A program made the position numbers and the translations under genes. A DNA stretch of 64,000 nucleotides from Sphingomonas palmae (GTDB taxonomy: Bacteria; Pseudomonadota; Alphaproteobacteria; Sphingomonadales; Sphingomonadaceae): assembly GCF_900109565.1 (NCBI RefSeq), contig NZ_FNZZ01000003.1, forward strand, positions 248,001 through 312,000. The letters run 5' to 3'. This document shows, piece by piece, positions 45,299-53,989 of the stretch. Every line of letters begins with the position of its first letter. Positions within the stretch are counted from its first letter, which is position 1. Below the pieces are notes generated by a model. It made no database searches, was not told the origin of the DNA, and was given only the letters and a program-made list of their open reading frames with translations.

Positions 45299-46513
45299 AT
45301 GACGCTTCTTCGCACCCGCGTTCCGCTGCTCGCGCTCACCGCATCGCTCACGCTCGGCATGGGCCCGCCGACCGACATCACCGAGGTCACGCTGCTTCCG
45401 GCGCAAATAGTGGCTCAGGCCGACGTGCCCGGCATGAAGAGCAAGCTGGAGGACCTAGCGAGCGTGGATCCGGTGACGCCTTTACCAGCGAGCGCCAGGG
45501 ACTCGATGCAGAGCATGGGCGCTATTCAGGCGTTGAGTCTGTTCGGCCGCGAAGACCTCGTCGCGGAGCAGAGTAGTAATTATCCCGCGAACGGATGCGC
45601 GGCGCTGACCGGCGTGGGCGAAGTGATGGGCGAGATCACCCGCCGTGCACGGCAGACAAGCATCGTCATCATCAATGAAAGCCATGAGCGCTCTGAGCAT
45701 CGCGGCTTCACCGCGGAGGTCGCAGCGCGATTGCGTCCGCTCGGCTACAGCATCTTCGCGGCGGAGACATTCTCGAACCCCGAACCGGGTCAACAACGCT
45801 TCCTGCCGTCGTTCATGACGCGACCGGCGCAGTCCTACCTTGAGGACGGGGGTGGGTATTACACGGCAGAGGCTGGTTATGGCAGGCTGACGAGGCGTGC
45901 AAAGGCACTCGGCTATCAACTGCTGCCGTACGAGATTACCTTTGACAAGGTGAAGACGATCAAAGGTCGACGCGACGAGCAGGTTGCGGTGCGTGAAAAG
46001 GAAGAGGCGACCAATCTGGCCGCGATCATCAAGGCGCATCCAGGTGCGAAGTTGCTCGTTCACGTCGGTTATTCGCACGCAGCCGAAGTGCCGCAGGAGA
46101 GGGGCAACCGCTACATGGCGGCGCGGTTGAAGGCGAAAACCGGCATCGATCCGCTGACGATCTCACAGACGACCTGCCGTGGTGGGGGCGCAGAGCGCCG
46201 GCTCGCTGCGTTGCCGGCGGACGAGCCGGCGGGCACCTTCGATCTCGTCGTTGATCACCCAAGCGCTACCTTCGTGCGCGGGCGACCAACGTGGCGGCAG
46301 CGCGCGGGCGACCGCGCTGTGACAATCCCGGCGATGCTCCGGCCCAGGTCGGGTTGGCGGGTGATCGAGGCACGGCCGGTCGGTGAGCCGATTACTTCCG
46401 TGCCGCTCGACCGTGTGGCGATCCGTGCGGGCGAGGATGTCGCGCTGATGCTGCCGCCCGGTCGCTATCAGCTGCGCGCGATCGACGTGCCGTACGTCAA
46501 GCCAGCGGCGTGA
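45299..46513 (+). CDS. Secreted protein with EreA/ChaN-like motifs, function unknown
   Basis: A 404-residue protein with a probable signal peptide (LLALTASLTLGMG). The central domain (residues about 100-290) has IVIINESHERSEHRGF (Glu and two His), then LGYSIFAAETFSNP, and later LLVHVGYSHAAEVP with a His. These match the order of acidic and His residues in the EreA/ChaN-type (TIKI-related) metal-dependent hydrolase fold. The last 100 residues form a beta-rich domain (ALMLPPGRYQLRAID). No ribosome binding site is evident before the ATG. It is probably a periplasmic metal-dependent hydrolase or heme/lipid-binding protein; the substrate is unknown. Confidence 0.75.
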   Translation: MTLLRTRVPLLALTASLTLGMGPPTDITEVTLLPAQIVAQADVPGMKSKLEDLASVDPVTPLPASARDSMQSMGAIQALSLFGREDLVAEQSSNYPANGCAALTGVGEVMGEITRRARQTSIVIINESHERSEHRGFTAEVAARLRPLGYSIFAAETFSNPEPGQQRFLPSFMTRPAQSYLEDGGGYYTAEAGYGRLTRRAKALGYQLLPYEITFDKVKTIKGRRDEQVAVREKEEATNLAAIIKAHPGAKLLVHVGYSHAAEVPQERGNRYMAARLKAKTGIDPLTISQTTCRGGGAERRLAALPADEPAGTFDLVVDHPSATFVRGRPTWRQRAGDRAVTIPAMLRPRSGWRVIEARPVGEPITSVPLDRVAIRAGEDVALMLPPGRYQLRAIDVPYVKPAA

Positions 46514-46516
46514 GGC

Positions 46517-46915
46517 TCAGTCGAGCCGTACCTTGCCGCGGCCGGCCTTGACCGCGCTGCGGCCCTTCTTCTCGTCGACGCGGCGGGCCTTGGCGGCGCG
46601 GGTCGGCTTGGTCTTGACCCGGCGAGCCTCACGCTTCTCGGCTTCCGCGAGCAGCTCCGCCAGACGCTGGCGCGCGTCCTGCCGATTCGCCTCCTGCGTC
46701 CGATAACGGCGCGCAACGAGCACCAGCGTCCCGCTCGCGGTCAGGCGACTGCCTGCCAGCACCTTCAGACGGCGGTAGGTCTCGGGAGAGAGGCCGAGGC
46801 GGAACACGTCGACGCGCAACTGGCACGCGGTCGCGACCTTGTTGACGTTCTGTCCGCCCGGCCCCGTCGCGGCGAGGAAGCGCTCGTCCAGCGCGTCCTC
46901 GGGTATCTCAACCAT
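46517..46915 (-). CDS. arfB: Alternative ribosome-rescue factor / peptidyl-tRNA hydrolase ArfB
   Basis: A 132-residue release-factor-like protein that hydrolyses peptidyl-tRNA on stalled ribosomes. The GGQ motif is at residues 20-22 (TGPGGQNVNK), followed by the class-I release factor fold (VATACQLRVDVFRLG and LTASGTLVLVARRYRTQEAN). The C-terminal 45 residues are a basic tail (RRVKTKPTRAAKARRVDEKK) that enters the empty mRNA channel. It is convergent with the preceding gene and overlaps the upstream pseudouridine synthase gene by eight bases. Confidence 0.95.
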   Translation of the reverse strand: MVEIPEDALDERFLAATGPGGQNVNKVATACQLRVDVFRLGLSPETYRRLKVLAGSRLTASGTLVLVARRYRTQEANRQDARQRLAELLAEAEKREARRVKTKPTRAAKARRVDEKKGRSAVKAGRGKVRLD

Positions 46916-47558
46916 CGAAGCCCAGCGCGCGGAAGCGGTCGGGCCAGGGTGCGGCCGCGACGATCGGCTCCTTCGTTCCGCGCGGTACCGTCAGCGCGGC
47001 GGCGTGCAGCATCGTGCCGCCCTTGTGCGCGACACCGTAGGTCGGATCGCCCGTCACGGGTAGGCCGAGCCCTTCGAGCGCGTGGACGCGGATCTGGTGC
47101 GTGCGGCCGGTCTCAGGCCGGAACTCGACCAGCGCGCGGCCATCGTGCGTGCCAAGGAGCGTCCAGGCGGTACGCGCGGCTTTGCCCTTCGCGTCACCCG
47201 TCATCCACCAGCCGCGTTCTGCGGTCGAGCGCTTGGCGAGCGGCAGGTCGATCGTGCCGTCGCTACCCTCCGGCACGCCGTCGAGGATCGCGAGATAGCG
47301 CTTCTCGACCGTGCCGGCCTCGAACGCCTGCTGGAACCGCGCGTGCGCCTTGGGGTTGCGCGACAGGAGCAGACAGCCGCTGGTGTCGCGGTCGAGCCGG
47401 TGGACGGGTTGCGGCCAGCGCTGAAACCCGAAGGTCAGGGAGTTGAGGTGATTTTCAAGGCTGATCGCACCATCGCGCGGCCGATCGACGGGAAGCCCGG
47501 CAGGCTTGTCGATCACCAGCGCCTCGCCATCCAGAAACAATACGCGTTCACCAAGCAT
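46908..47558 (-). CDS. RluA-family pseudouridine synthase
   Basis: A 216-residue RNA pseudouridine synthase. The catalytic Asp is in PVHRLDRDTSG (about residue 55), preceded by LVIDKPAGLPVDRP, with RFRP-type ALVEFRPETGRTHQIRVH and GDPTYG downstream. There is no S4 domain, so it belongs to the short RluA/TruC-type group, which modifies rRNA or tRNA. It overlaps arfB by eight bases, so two translation-related genes are linked. The target RNA is not known. The start is ATG 47558, three bases before the next divergent gene. Confidence 0.92.
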   Translation of the reverse strand: MLGERVLFLDGEALVIDKPAGLPVDRPRDGAISLENHLNSLTFGFQRWPQPVHRLDRDTSGCLLLSRNPKAHARFQQAFEAGTVEKRYLAILDGVPEGSDGTIDLPLAKRSTAERGWWMTGDAKGKAARTAWTLLGTHDGRALVEFRPETGRTHQIRVHALEGLGLPVTGDPTYGVAHKGGTMLHAAALTVPRGTKEPIVAAAPWPDRFRALGFDG

Positions 47559-47561
47559 GGT

Positions 47562-48341
47562 GTGCGCTCTGCCATCGCGCGCGCGCGGCGGCTAGTGCTG
47601 GCGGTGTCGGCGCTGGTAACCGCGGTGCCGGCGGGCGCGGAGGTGTGTAGCGGCACACCGCCCGCGATTGCCAGCGACGGGCGCGTGCTGAGTCATCTTC
47701 CCTACGGTGATGCGCCGCCGAGCGAGCTGACCGCAGTGCCCGCTGATCTGGCTGTAAGAGGGTGCACGCTGCGACGCGACGTGCTGCCCGATCTCGACCG
47801 GCTGCTGCGTGCGGCGGCGACCGATCCGGCGGTCGGCGGGCGTATTCTGGCCCTGTCGTGCCACCGCTCGCTGACGCGGCAGGGCGGGGTCTTCTGTCGC
47901 GAGCCCGCGACGGAGGCCGACACGCGCGCGGTGTCGGTCGCGCCGCCGGGGCATAGCGAGCACGCGACGGGCTACGCGCTCGATTTCGCGTTCCGCCCGC
48001 GCGTGAACGACTGCCCCGATGCGGAGGCGTGCATCGCCGCCACGCCTGCGTTCCGCTGGTTGCGCGCCAACGCACCGCTTTACGGCTTCGAAATGTCGTT
48101 CCCGGTCAGCAACGCGCAGGGTGTGAAATGGGAGCCGTGGCATTGGCGCTGGGTTGGGACCAGTGTGGCCGAACCAGGTGCCGCGCGAGCACGGCTACTG
48201 TTCGCGACCGCGCGACGGCGTTTCCCCGCGTCGCCCGGCGTCGACACGGCGATCGAGGTCGCGACCGTGCCGCCGCCACCGATCTACCTGTCGCTGCCGG
48301 CCTTTACCGATCCGCGAGCCAAGCGGCGGCGACGTCGCTGA
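47562..48341 (+). CDS. VanY-type (M15B) D-Ala-D-Ala carboxypeptidase family protein
   Basis: A 259-residue exported protein. An N-terminal signal peptide (RRLVLAVSALVTAVPAGAEV) leads into an LAS metallopeptidase domain: PPGHSEHATGYALDFAF has zinc ligands His and Asp, and KWEPWHWRWVG has the catalytic Glu and third His. VanY-type enzymes trim the terminal D-Ala of cell-wall peptides. Several Cys (CSG, CTLRRD, CHRS, CRE, CPDAEAC) suggest disulfides. A GTG start at 47562 is inferred; the frame is open much further upstream but overlaps the divergent pseudouridine synthase gene. Confidence 0.87.
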   Translation: MRSAIARARRLVLAVSALVTAVPAGAEVCSGTPPAIASDGRVLSHLPYGDAPPSELTAVPADLAVRGCTLRRDVLPDLDRLLRAAATDPAVGGRILALSCHRSLTRQGGVFCREPATEADTRAVSVAPPGHSEHATGYALDFAFRPRVNDCPDAEACIAATPAFRWLRANAPLYGFEMSFPVSNAQGVKWEPWHWRWVGTSVAEPGAARARLLFATARRRFPASPGVDTAIEVATVPPPPIYLSLPAFTDPRAKRRRRR

Positions 48342-48443
48342 TCGAAGGAGAAGAGCAGGGGCGGTGACGACGCGTAAGAAACAACGGGTCGACATACCGA
48401 TTGAAAGATGAAAAGGTAACCTAAGCTGACACAGGAGGCATGA

Positions 48444-48731
48444 ATGCGTAAGGTTCTGCTCGCGGCCGCTCTCTCGACGCTCGGATGTGGTCCGGCGATG
48501 GCACAGGTTATTGCCTCACCGCCGGAGTCGTTCCCGAACAGCACCACGATGCCTCCGCAGGTCGCCTTCAACTTGTACAAGACCAGCATGCTGAAACTGC
48601 GCGATGAGGCCCGCGCGCTTCAGCAAGCGGACGGCGGCACGCTCACGCCGGAACATGACGCCGAGATACAGCGGAAGATCGACCGCACGACGATCACCTT
48701 TCATCGGCGTGTGGGCGGTTTGCCGTTCTAA
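48444..48731 (+). CDS. Small secreted hypothetical protein
   Basis: A 95-residue protein with a signal peptide (MRKVLLAAALSTLGCGPAMA). The mature part has a helical segment (FNLYKTSMLKLRDEARALQQ) and ends in RRVGGLPF. A strong AGGAGG at 48433-48438 is five bases before the ATG at 48444; an overlapping ATG at 48440 opens only three codons and could act as a decoy start. Cys15 lies in the signal and the TLGCGP context is not a strict lipobox. Function unknown. Confidence 0.75.
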   Translation: MRKVLLAAALSTLGCGPAMAQVIASPPESFPNSTTMPPQVAFNLYKTSMLKLRDEARALQQADGGTLTPEHDAEIQRKIDRTTITFHRRVGGLPF

Positions 48732-48789
48732 TGAGAATAGCTTGATTTTAAACGTTACCGCGCCTGATTAGGCTGGGGCCGAACGTGTA

Positions 48790-48815
48790 GGAGGAGCGAG
48801 TCGCCCCGCTCCTCC
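48790..48815. terminator. Terminator-like hairpin before wrbA 3' end
   Basis: GGAGGAGCG pairs with CGCTCCTCC (9 bp) around an 8-nt loop, between the small secreted gene and the convergent wrbA gene. There is no clean T-run. Confidence 0.6.
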
Positions 48816-48827
48816 CGTGCTGACATT

Positions 48828-49427
48828 TTACTTAAGCTTGGCGGCAAGCTCGGCAATGCGCTTGCCCTGATATCGCGCACCATCGAGCTCCTTGGCATGC
48901 GGCTGGCGGCTGCCGTCGCCGTCGGCGATCGTCGAGGCGCCATAGGGTGTGCCGCCCAGTACCTCGGTCACGCCCATCTGACCCTTGAAGCCGTAATCCA
49001 GCCCGACGATCGTCATGCCGTGATGGAGCAGGTTGGTCAGGATCGAGAACAGCGTGGTCTCCTGTCCGCCGTGCTGGCTGGCGGTCGAGGTGAATGCACC
49101 ACCGATCTTGCCGACCAGCGCGCCACGCATCCACAATCCGCCGGTCGTGTCCCAGAACGCGGCCATCTGGCTCGGCATACGGCCGTAGCGGGTGGGCGCG
49201 CCGACGATGATCGCGTCGTAGGCGGCGAGCGCGTCGGGACCTTCGATTTCGGGATGTGCGGTGTCGGTCTTGAACCCGGCCGCCTCGACGACCTGCGGCG
49301 GCGCGGTCTCCGCCACGCGGCGGATATCGACCTCGGCCCCGCCGGCGCGGGCACCCTCCGCGACCGCGTCGGCCATCTGCTCGATGTGGCCGTAGGAGGA
49401 GTAATAGAGAACGAGGACTTTGGTCAT
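48828..49427 (-). CDS. wrbA: NAD(P)H:quinone oxidoreductase WrbA
   Basis: A 199-residue flavodoxin-like enzyme that reduces quinones by two electrons. The FMN-binding loop [20 protein letters not shown], then [17 protein letters not shown] and [14 protein letters not shown] match WrbA. The ATG at 49427 follows AAGGAAG. It is 81 bp downstream of the pirin-like gene on the same strand, and both are divergent from a LysR gene, an arrangement that suggests one oxidative or electrophile-stress unit. Confidence 0.96.
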   Translation of the reverse strand: MTKVLVLYYSSYGHIEQMADAVAEGARAGGAEVDIRRVAETAPPQVVEAAGFKTDTAHPEIEGPDALAAYDAIIVGAPTRYGRMPSQMAAFWDTTGGLWMRGALVGKIGGAFTSTASQHGGQETTLFSILTNLLHHGMTIVGLDYGFKGQMGVTEVLGGTPYGASTIADGDGSRQPHAKELDGARYQGKRIAELAAKLK

Positions 49428-49508
49428 GGCGTCTTCCTTGATGCAGGTTGGTTGACCCGTCCCGGGCACAATGCCGGGAAGGCAGTTCGGTTCAGTCGAA
49501 GCAGTCAG

Positions 49509-50231
49509 TTAGAGCGAGTCGACGAGCACGAGTTCGGCATCATCTAGCGCGGTGATCGTCACCGTCTGCCCGCCGCCGAGCGCGATGCCGTCGCGCGCTT
49601 CGTAGCGCTCACCGGCGATCTCGATCGCGCCCGTGGCAGGCACGAGATAGGCGTGCCGGCCCGCGTCGACCTGGTGCGTCACCTGCTCGCCCGCCTTCAC
49701 GGTCGCCGCCAGCACGCGCGCTTCCGCACGGATCGGCAGCGCGTCACCGTCGTCGGCGAAACCGCTGGCGAGCGTCACGAACTTTCCCGAGCGATCGTCC
49801 TTGGGAAAGGGCTTCGCGCCCCACGACGGGCTGCCGCCAGTGCGTGTCGGCTCGATCCAGATCTGGAACAGCGTCGTCGGCTCCGACTCAAGGTTGTACT
49901 CGGCGTGGCGCACGCCCGAGCCCGCGCTCATCACCTGCACGTCGCCTGCCGCGGTGCGACCGGTGTTGCCGAGCGAGTCTTTGTGCGTGATCGCGCCCGA
50001 GCGGACGTAGGTGATGATCTCCATGTCGCGGTGCGGATGCGGCGGGAAGCCGGTGTTCGGCGCGATCGTGTCGTCGTTCCACACGCGGATCGCGCCCCAG
50101 CTCATGCGGTTCGGATCGTAGTAATTGGCGAAGGAGAAATGGTGCCGCGCATCGAGCCAGCCGTGATCGGCGTGGCCGAGCGAGGCAAAGGGGCGGCGTT
50201 CGATGCGGGTCGCGACTGCGGTATCGGTCAT
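49509..50231 (-). CDS. Pirin-family protein (YhhW-like)
   Basis: A 240-residue bicupin. The metal site is in PPHPHRDMEIITYV (two His), with further ligands in GDVQVMSAGSGVRHAEYN. YhhW has quercetinase activity, and members may act on other substrates. The LGHADHGWLDARHHFSFANY N-terminal and the FQIWIEP segment are typical. A ribosome binding site is not clear. The gene is divergent from the LysR gene, and the 94-bp intergenic region has a 7-3-7 palindrome. The substrate is not known. Confidence 0.93.
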   Translation of the reverse strand: MTDTAVATRIERRPFASLGHADHGWLDARHHFSFANYYDPNRMSWGAIRVWNDDTIAPNTGFPPHPHRDMEIITYVRSGAITHKDSLGNTGRTAAGDVQVMSAGSGVRHAEYNLESEPTTLFQIWIEPTRTGGSPSWGAKPFPKDDRSGKFVTLASGFADDGDALPIRAEARVLAATVKAGEQVTHQVDAGRHAYLVPATGAIEIAGERYEARDGIALGGGQTVTITALDDAELVLVDSL

Positions 50232-50292
50232 GTTGGCCTCCGTTGTTGCAGCAGAGATAGTCCGGCCGCCGACGCGCGAAAACGGAAACGAT

Positions 50293-50309
50293 TGAAACGG
50301 ATCGTTTCA
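50293..50309. promoter_or_regulatory. Palindrome between pirin and lysR genes, possible LysR operator
   Basis: TGAAACG-GAT-CGTTTCA is a perfect 7-3-7 inverted repeat lying in the divergent promoter region, with a T-N-A dyad form as LysR sites have. Binding is inferred only. Confidence 0.55.
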
Positions 50310-50325
50310 GACGGTACCGGGGCTC

Positions 50326-51213
50326 ATGCGCTTACCCGATCTGGAAGCCTGGGCGATTTTCGCCGCGGTGGCGGAACATCGCTCGTTCAGCGGCGCGGCC
50401 GACGCGATCGGGCTGAGCAAGGCCACCGTGTCGAAGGCGGTGTCGCGGCTGGAGGCACAGCTGGGGCAATCGCTGTTCCACCGCACCTCGCGCCGACTCG
50501 CGCTGACCGAGGCGGGGCGCCCGCTTGCCGAGCGCGCGGCGCGGATGGTGGCTGAGGCGCGCGGCGCGGAGGAACTGGCGCACGATGCCGCAGCGGCGCC
50601 GGTTGGGCGCGTACGACTGGCGGCACCGGCGTCGTTCGGCATTCGCAACGTCGCCCCGCTCGTCGCCGAGTTCCTGGCGGCACATCCCGGGATCGAGATC
50701 GAACTGCACCTGTCCGACGCGCGCGTCGACATCGTCGCCGAAGGCTTCGACGTTGCGCTCAGGATCGCCGACTTGCCCGATTCGTCGCTGCGTGCACGAC
50801 GCCTGTGCACGGTCGCGGCGCATCTGGTCGCTGCGCCATCGTACCTGGCGGCGCACGGCACACCGACGCACCCCGCGCAGCTCGGCGAGCATCGCCTGCT
50901 CGGCTATACCAACATAACCGGGCCGTGGCGCTTTCGTGGACCCGGCGGCGCGGACGTGTCGGTCAAGGCCGAAGGGCCGCTGTCAGCGAACTCCGGGGAT
51001 GCACTGGTGGCGGCGCTGGTCGCCGGGCTCGGCATCGCGCGGCTGCCGGCCTTTATCCTGGGTGATACGCTGACGAGCGGAAAGGTGGTGCCGATCCTGC
51101 CCGAGTGGACCCCGCCCGGCGTCGCGCTCCACCTGCTCACCCCGCCGAGCGCACTTCGGCCTGCTCGGGTCGAGGCGCTCATCGCATTTCTGGCGGAGCG
51201 GCTGCGCGATTAG
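50326..51213 (+). CDS. LysR-family transcriptional regulator
   Basis: A 295-residue regulator of normal length. The N-terminal helix-turn-helix (WAIFAAVAEHRSFSGAADAI, then LSKATVSKAVSRLEAQLGQS) and the effector domain from residue 90 (GRVRLAAPASFGIRNVAPLV) are clear. It resembles the group often found beside wrbA or pirin genes. It is divergent from the pirin-wrbA pair and probably controls it through the palindrome at 50293-50309. Its stop overlaps the end of the HPP gene tail to tail. Confidence 0.94.
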   Translation: MRLPDLEAWAIFAAVAEHRSFSGAADAIGLSKATVSKAVSRLEAQLGQSLFHRTSRRLALTEAGRPLAERAARMVAEARGAEELAHDAAAAPVGRVRLAAPASFGIRNVAPLVAEFLAAHPGIEIELHLSDARVDIVAEGFDVALRIADLPDSSLRARRLCTVAAHLVAAPSYLAAHGTPTHPAQLGEHRLLGYTNITGPWRFRGPGGADVSVKAEGPLSANSGDALVAALVAGLGIARLPAFILGDTLTSGKVVPILPEWTPPGVALHLLTPPSALRPARVEALIAFLAERLRD

Positions 51214-51881
51214 CCACGGCTGCGCTGCGCGGCGTGCGCGGCGACGGTGCGGAACAACAGGTCGAGGTCCTCGCGCGACACGTCGAACGTTTCGCCCAAA
51301 TCCTCTAGCGCGCGGTCGATGTCCTCGGGGTGCGGCACGCCAAGTGCGGGCGTGACATGCCCGGCGGCGGGGACGGGCCGGTGCGGGTAGCTGTGGCCCG
51401 ACAGGCGGTGGAACAGCACGCCTGCCCCCGCCAGCACGACCGCGTTCGCCGCGACGGGAACGAAGGCGAAGGCCCAGCCTTGCGCCTGAACCGCGCTGCC
51501 GCCCAGCACTGCGAGCAACGAGGCTGCGCCGCCCGGCGGGTGGAGCGAACGGGTGAGCGACATCAGCGCGATCGCGCCGCCGACCGCGAGACCGGCCGCG
51601 AGCGCGGGATATGGTACGACGCGCGTGACCGCGATGCCGACCAGCGCGGACAGCAGGTTGCCGCCGATCACCGGCCACGGCTGCGCCAGCGGGCTCGCCG
51701 GCACCGCGAACACCAGCACGGCCGACGCGCCCATCGGCGCGACCAGCAGCAGCGAGACGCTGTGCGGCAGCAACGCGGTGCAGATCGCTGCCGTAAGCGC
51801 GATCCCGACCAGTGCGCCGGCAGCGGCGATCATCCGGTCGCGCAGGTTCGCGCCGGCGAGGATGGGTTTGAACGAGGCCAT
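51210..51881 (-). CDS. HPP-family membrane protein
   Basis: A 223-residue protein with four to five membrane segments. The family motif SLHPPGGAASLLAV (HPP) is at about residue 112, with LLVAPMGASAVLVFAVP and PWPVIGGNLLSALVG earlier. The C-terminal 60 residues are cytoplasmic and charged (PEDIDRALEDLGETFDVSRE), without the CBS domains of longer members. Some HPP proteins transport nitrite or related ions in plants and cyanobacteria. The start at 51881 is chosen; a longer frame adds Arg-rich residues. The stop overlaps the LysR stop by three bases. Confidence 0.9.
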   Translation of the reverse strand: MASFKPILAGANLRDRMIAAAGALVGIALTAAICTALLPHSVSLLLVAPMGASAVLVFAVPASPLAQPWPVIGGNLLSALVGIAVTRVVPYPALAAGLAVGGAIALMSLTRSLHPPGGAASLLAVLGGSAVQAQGWAFAFVPVAANAVVLAGAGVLFHRLSGHSYPHRPVPAAGHVTPALGVPHPEDIDRALEDLGETFDVSREDLDLLFRTVAAHAAQRSRG

Positions 51882-51981
51882 ATGTCGCGCGCTATGCAAT
51901 GCCGCGCCCCGGCACAATCCGCGCCCGCGCCGAAACCGCGAACGGCGGAGCGGCGTTGGCGCGCTCAAAGGAGAGTGCGTG

Positions 51982-52338
51982 ATGGCCGAGACGTCCGACG
52001 ACCAGCAGAAGATCTACGAGGAGTTCAACGACGCGGTGAACATGACCCCGGCCGAGCTGGAGAAGTTCCTCGACACCGACGACAGCAAGCGTGTCGGCTG
52101 GAAGGGCGAGGACGGGCAGGGTTCGGGTGAGAGCGTCGGACACAAGGCGGGCAAGCGCATCGTCGAGATCAAGCGCAAGAAGAAGGCCGATTTGACCGAC
52201 GACGATTACAAGCACATGAAGAAGGTCACCGGCTACGTCCACCGCCACCTGGCGCAGGGTGGTCCGGCGAAGGACAAGGAAGATTCCAACTGGCGCTACT
52301 CGCTGATGAACTGGGGGCACGATCCGGAGAAGGGCTGA
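51982..52338 (+). CDS. DUF3140 domain protein
   Basis: A 118-residue soluble protein. The motif EEFNDAVNMTPAELEKFLDT (residues about 13-32), VGWKGEDGQGSGESVGHKAG and DDYKHMKKVTGYVHRHLAQG are the DUF3140 signature. The domain is small, charged and predicted helical; it is often encoded near DNA-related or stress genes, but its function is unknown. AAGGAG precedes the ATG at 51982. It is divergent from the HPP gene. The next gene starts 52 bp later. Confidence 0.9.
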   Translation: MAETSDDQQKIYEEFNDAVNMTPAELEKFLDTDDSKRVGWKGEDGQGSGESVGHKAGKRIVEIKRKKKADLTDDDYKHMKKVTGYVHRHLAQGGPAKDKEDSNWRYSLMNWGHDPEKG

Positions 52339-52390
52339 CGCGCGCCGCGCAATGGTTGATAACGCGTCCGTCACGATGACGGAGCCGCGC

Positions 52391-53410
52391 ATGTCTCGAC
52401 CTATCCACCGCTTGCTCGCGCTCGGGCCGCTCGTTGCCACGGTAGCTGCGGCACCCGCTGAGCGCGTGCCCGATTATGGCGCGCGGCTGGAACGGTTCGC
52501 CTATCCGTTCCCGGTCAGCATGTTTCCGCTCACCGTGCTCGGCGAGGCGGCCGAGATGGCGTATATGGATCTGGTACCGCCGCGCCCGAACGGCCGCGCG
52601 ATCGTGCTGCTGCACGGCAAGAATTTCTGCGGCGCGACGTGGGAGGCGACCGCCCGCGCGCTGGTAAATGCGGGGTACCGCGTGGTCATCCCGGACCAGC
52701 TCGGCTTCTGCAAATCGTCGAAGCCGCGCGCGGCACAGTACAGTTTCGAAGGGCTGGCCAGCAACACCGACAGGCTGCTGAAATCGCTGGGGATCACGCA
52801 CGCGACGATCGTGGGTCATTCGATGGGCGGCATGCTCGCGATGCGCTACGCGATCATGTTTCCCGCCGCGGTCGACCGGCTGGTGCTGGTCAATCCGCTC
52901 GGCCTGCGCGACCGGTCGGAGGACGGATTGCCGTACACCGACGTCGATACCTTGTGGGCGGGTGAGCGGCGCACGACCCCGGCGTCGATCAAGGCGTATC
53001 AGCTCGAGAACTATTATCACGGGCAGTGGCGCCCGGCGTACGACCGTTGGGTCGCGATGCAGGCGGGGATGTACGCGGGGACAGGGCGCGATCAGGTCGC
53101 GCTCGCGCAGGCGAAAACTGCTGAGATGATCAAGACGCAGCCGGTCGCGCACGAACTCTACCGCATCAAGGCGCCGACGACGCTGATGATCGGCACGCTT
53201 GACAAGACTGCGTTCGGCCGCGCGCAGATGCCCGCGTCGCTCCGCAGCTTTCTTCAGGCGATCCCGCAGATCGCGCCCGAGGCAGCGCGCAAGATCCCGC
53301 GCGCCCGCTTGTTGAAGCTCGACGGCCTCGGTCACTCGCCGCAGGTCGAGGACCCGGCGCAGTTCAATCGTGCATTGCTGGGCGTGCTGAGCGAAGCGGC
53401 GAATAGGTGA
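52391..53410 (+). CDS. Secreted alpha/beta hydrolase
   Basis: A 339-residue hydrolase with a signal peptide (LLALGPLVATVAAAPAE). The nucleophile Ser is in IVGHSMGGMLAMRY (about residue 141), the oxyanion region is VLLHGKNFCGATWE and the catalytic His is in GLGHSPQVEDP. The acid is probably Asp in the MIGTLDKTAFGR stretch. The start at 52391 has GGAG six bases upstream, while earlier ATG codons lie outside the signal peptide. The 3' end overlaps an antisense membrane gene by 47 bp. The substrate is unknown. Confidence 0.9.
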   Translation: MSRPIHRLLALGPLVATVAAAPAERVPDYGARLERFAYPFPVSMFPLTVLGEAAEMAYMDLVPPRPNGRAIVLLHGKNFCGATWEATARALVNAGYRVVIPDQLGFCKSSKPRAAQYSFEGLASNTDRLLKSLGITHATIVGHSMGGMLAMRYAIMFPAAVDRLVLVNPLGLRDRSEDGLPYTDVDTLWAGERRTTPASIKAYQLENYYHGQWRPAYDRWVAMQAGMYAGTGRDQVALAQAKTAEMIKTQPVAHELYRIKAPTTLMIGTLDKTAFGRAQMPASLRSFLQAIPQIAPEAARKIPRARLLKLDGLGHSPQVEDPAQFNRALLGVLSEAANR

Positions 53411-53927
53411 GGGTAGAGGCGGCGCGGGCGGGGATAAAGCGGCGGTGGCCCGGCTGATTGTCGTTCGCCGCGCGCGGGTGCGGCGCTCGGGCCGACGCGA
53501 ACCAACAGCTCAGCGCGACCGTCAAACCCGTCAGCGGCGACCAGGGTACGGCAACGAGCGCGAGCAAGCCCGCCGCGCGCAGCAGCTCGTCGGCGCTGCG
53601 GCGTCGCTCGCAGGCCCAGGCAGCGGACGCAGCCATCGCGCCGACGAGGAGCGCGAGCCACGGTCCGGTGATCTCGGCCGGGTAGCCGGCCAGCGCGTGC
53701 GGATTGATCCAGCCGACTCCCGCTGCCGACCAGGCCAGACTCCCGACGATCGCAGACCAGATAGCGCCAGCACGATACGCGCGCGCCAACGACAGCGGCG
53801 CAAGCACCCATGCCATCGGCGTCACCGCGCCGCCGACAGCGAGCAGCAGCGCGGCGGTGCCGGCGTGACGGCGATCTCGCCCGCGACGAGCGGAGAATGT
53901 CATCGGGATTAATGGATAACCGTGCAC
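53364..53927 (-). CDS. Hypothetical membrane protein antisense to the hydrolase end
   Basis: A 187-residue frame with four predicted membrane segments (TAALLLAVGGAVTPMAWVLA, IWSAIVGSLAWSAAGVGWIN, WLALLVGAMAASAAWA and LLALVAVPWSPLTGL). Its hydrophobic composition differs from the Arg-rich frames on the same bases. The C-terminus (ANDNQPGHRRFIP) is polar. It starts at GTG 53927 or ATG 53903, with no strong ribosome binding site, and overlaps the hydrolase 3' end by 47 bp. It is a plausible gene, but an overlap artefact is possible. Confidence 0.45.
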   Translation of the reverse strand: MHGYPLIPMTFSARRGRDRRHAGTAALLLAVGGAVTPMAWVLAPLSLARAYRAGAIWSAIVGSLAWSAAGVGWINPHALAGYPAEITGPWLALLVGAMAASAAWACERRRSADELLRAAGLLALVAVPWSPLTGLTVALSCWFASARAPHPRAANDNQPGHRRFIPARAASTLTYSPLRSARPAMHD

Positions 53928-53989
53928 GACGGCTGCGATGCCATGCCGCTGGTTGTCGCGGCGTTAAGGGCGAGCCTGCGGCGCCGGCA

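Noticed and set aside
43398..45302. Long plus-strand open frame opposite the RcnB-like and msrC genes
   Set aside because: Composition is dominated by Arg, Ala and Val runs typical of antisense high-GC DNA; the minus-strand proteins have real domains.
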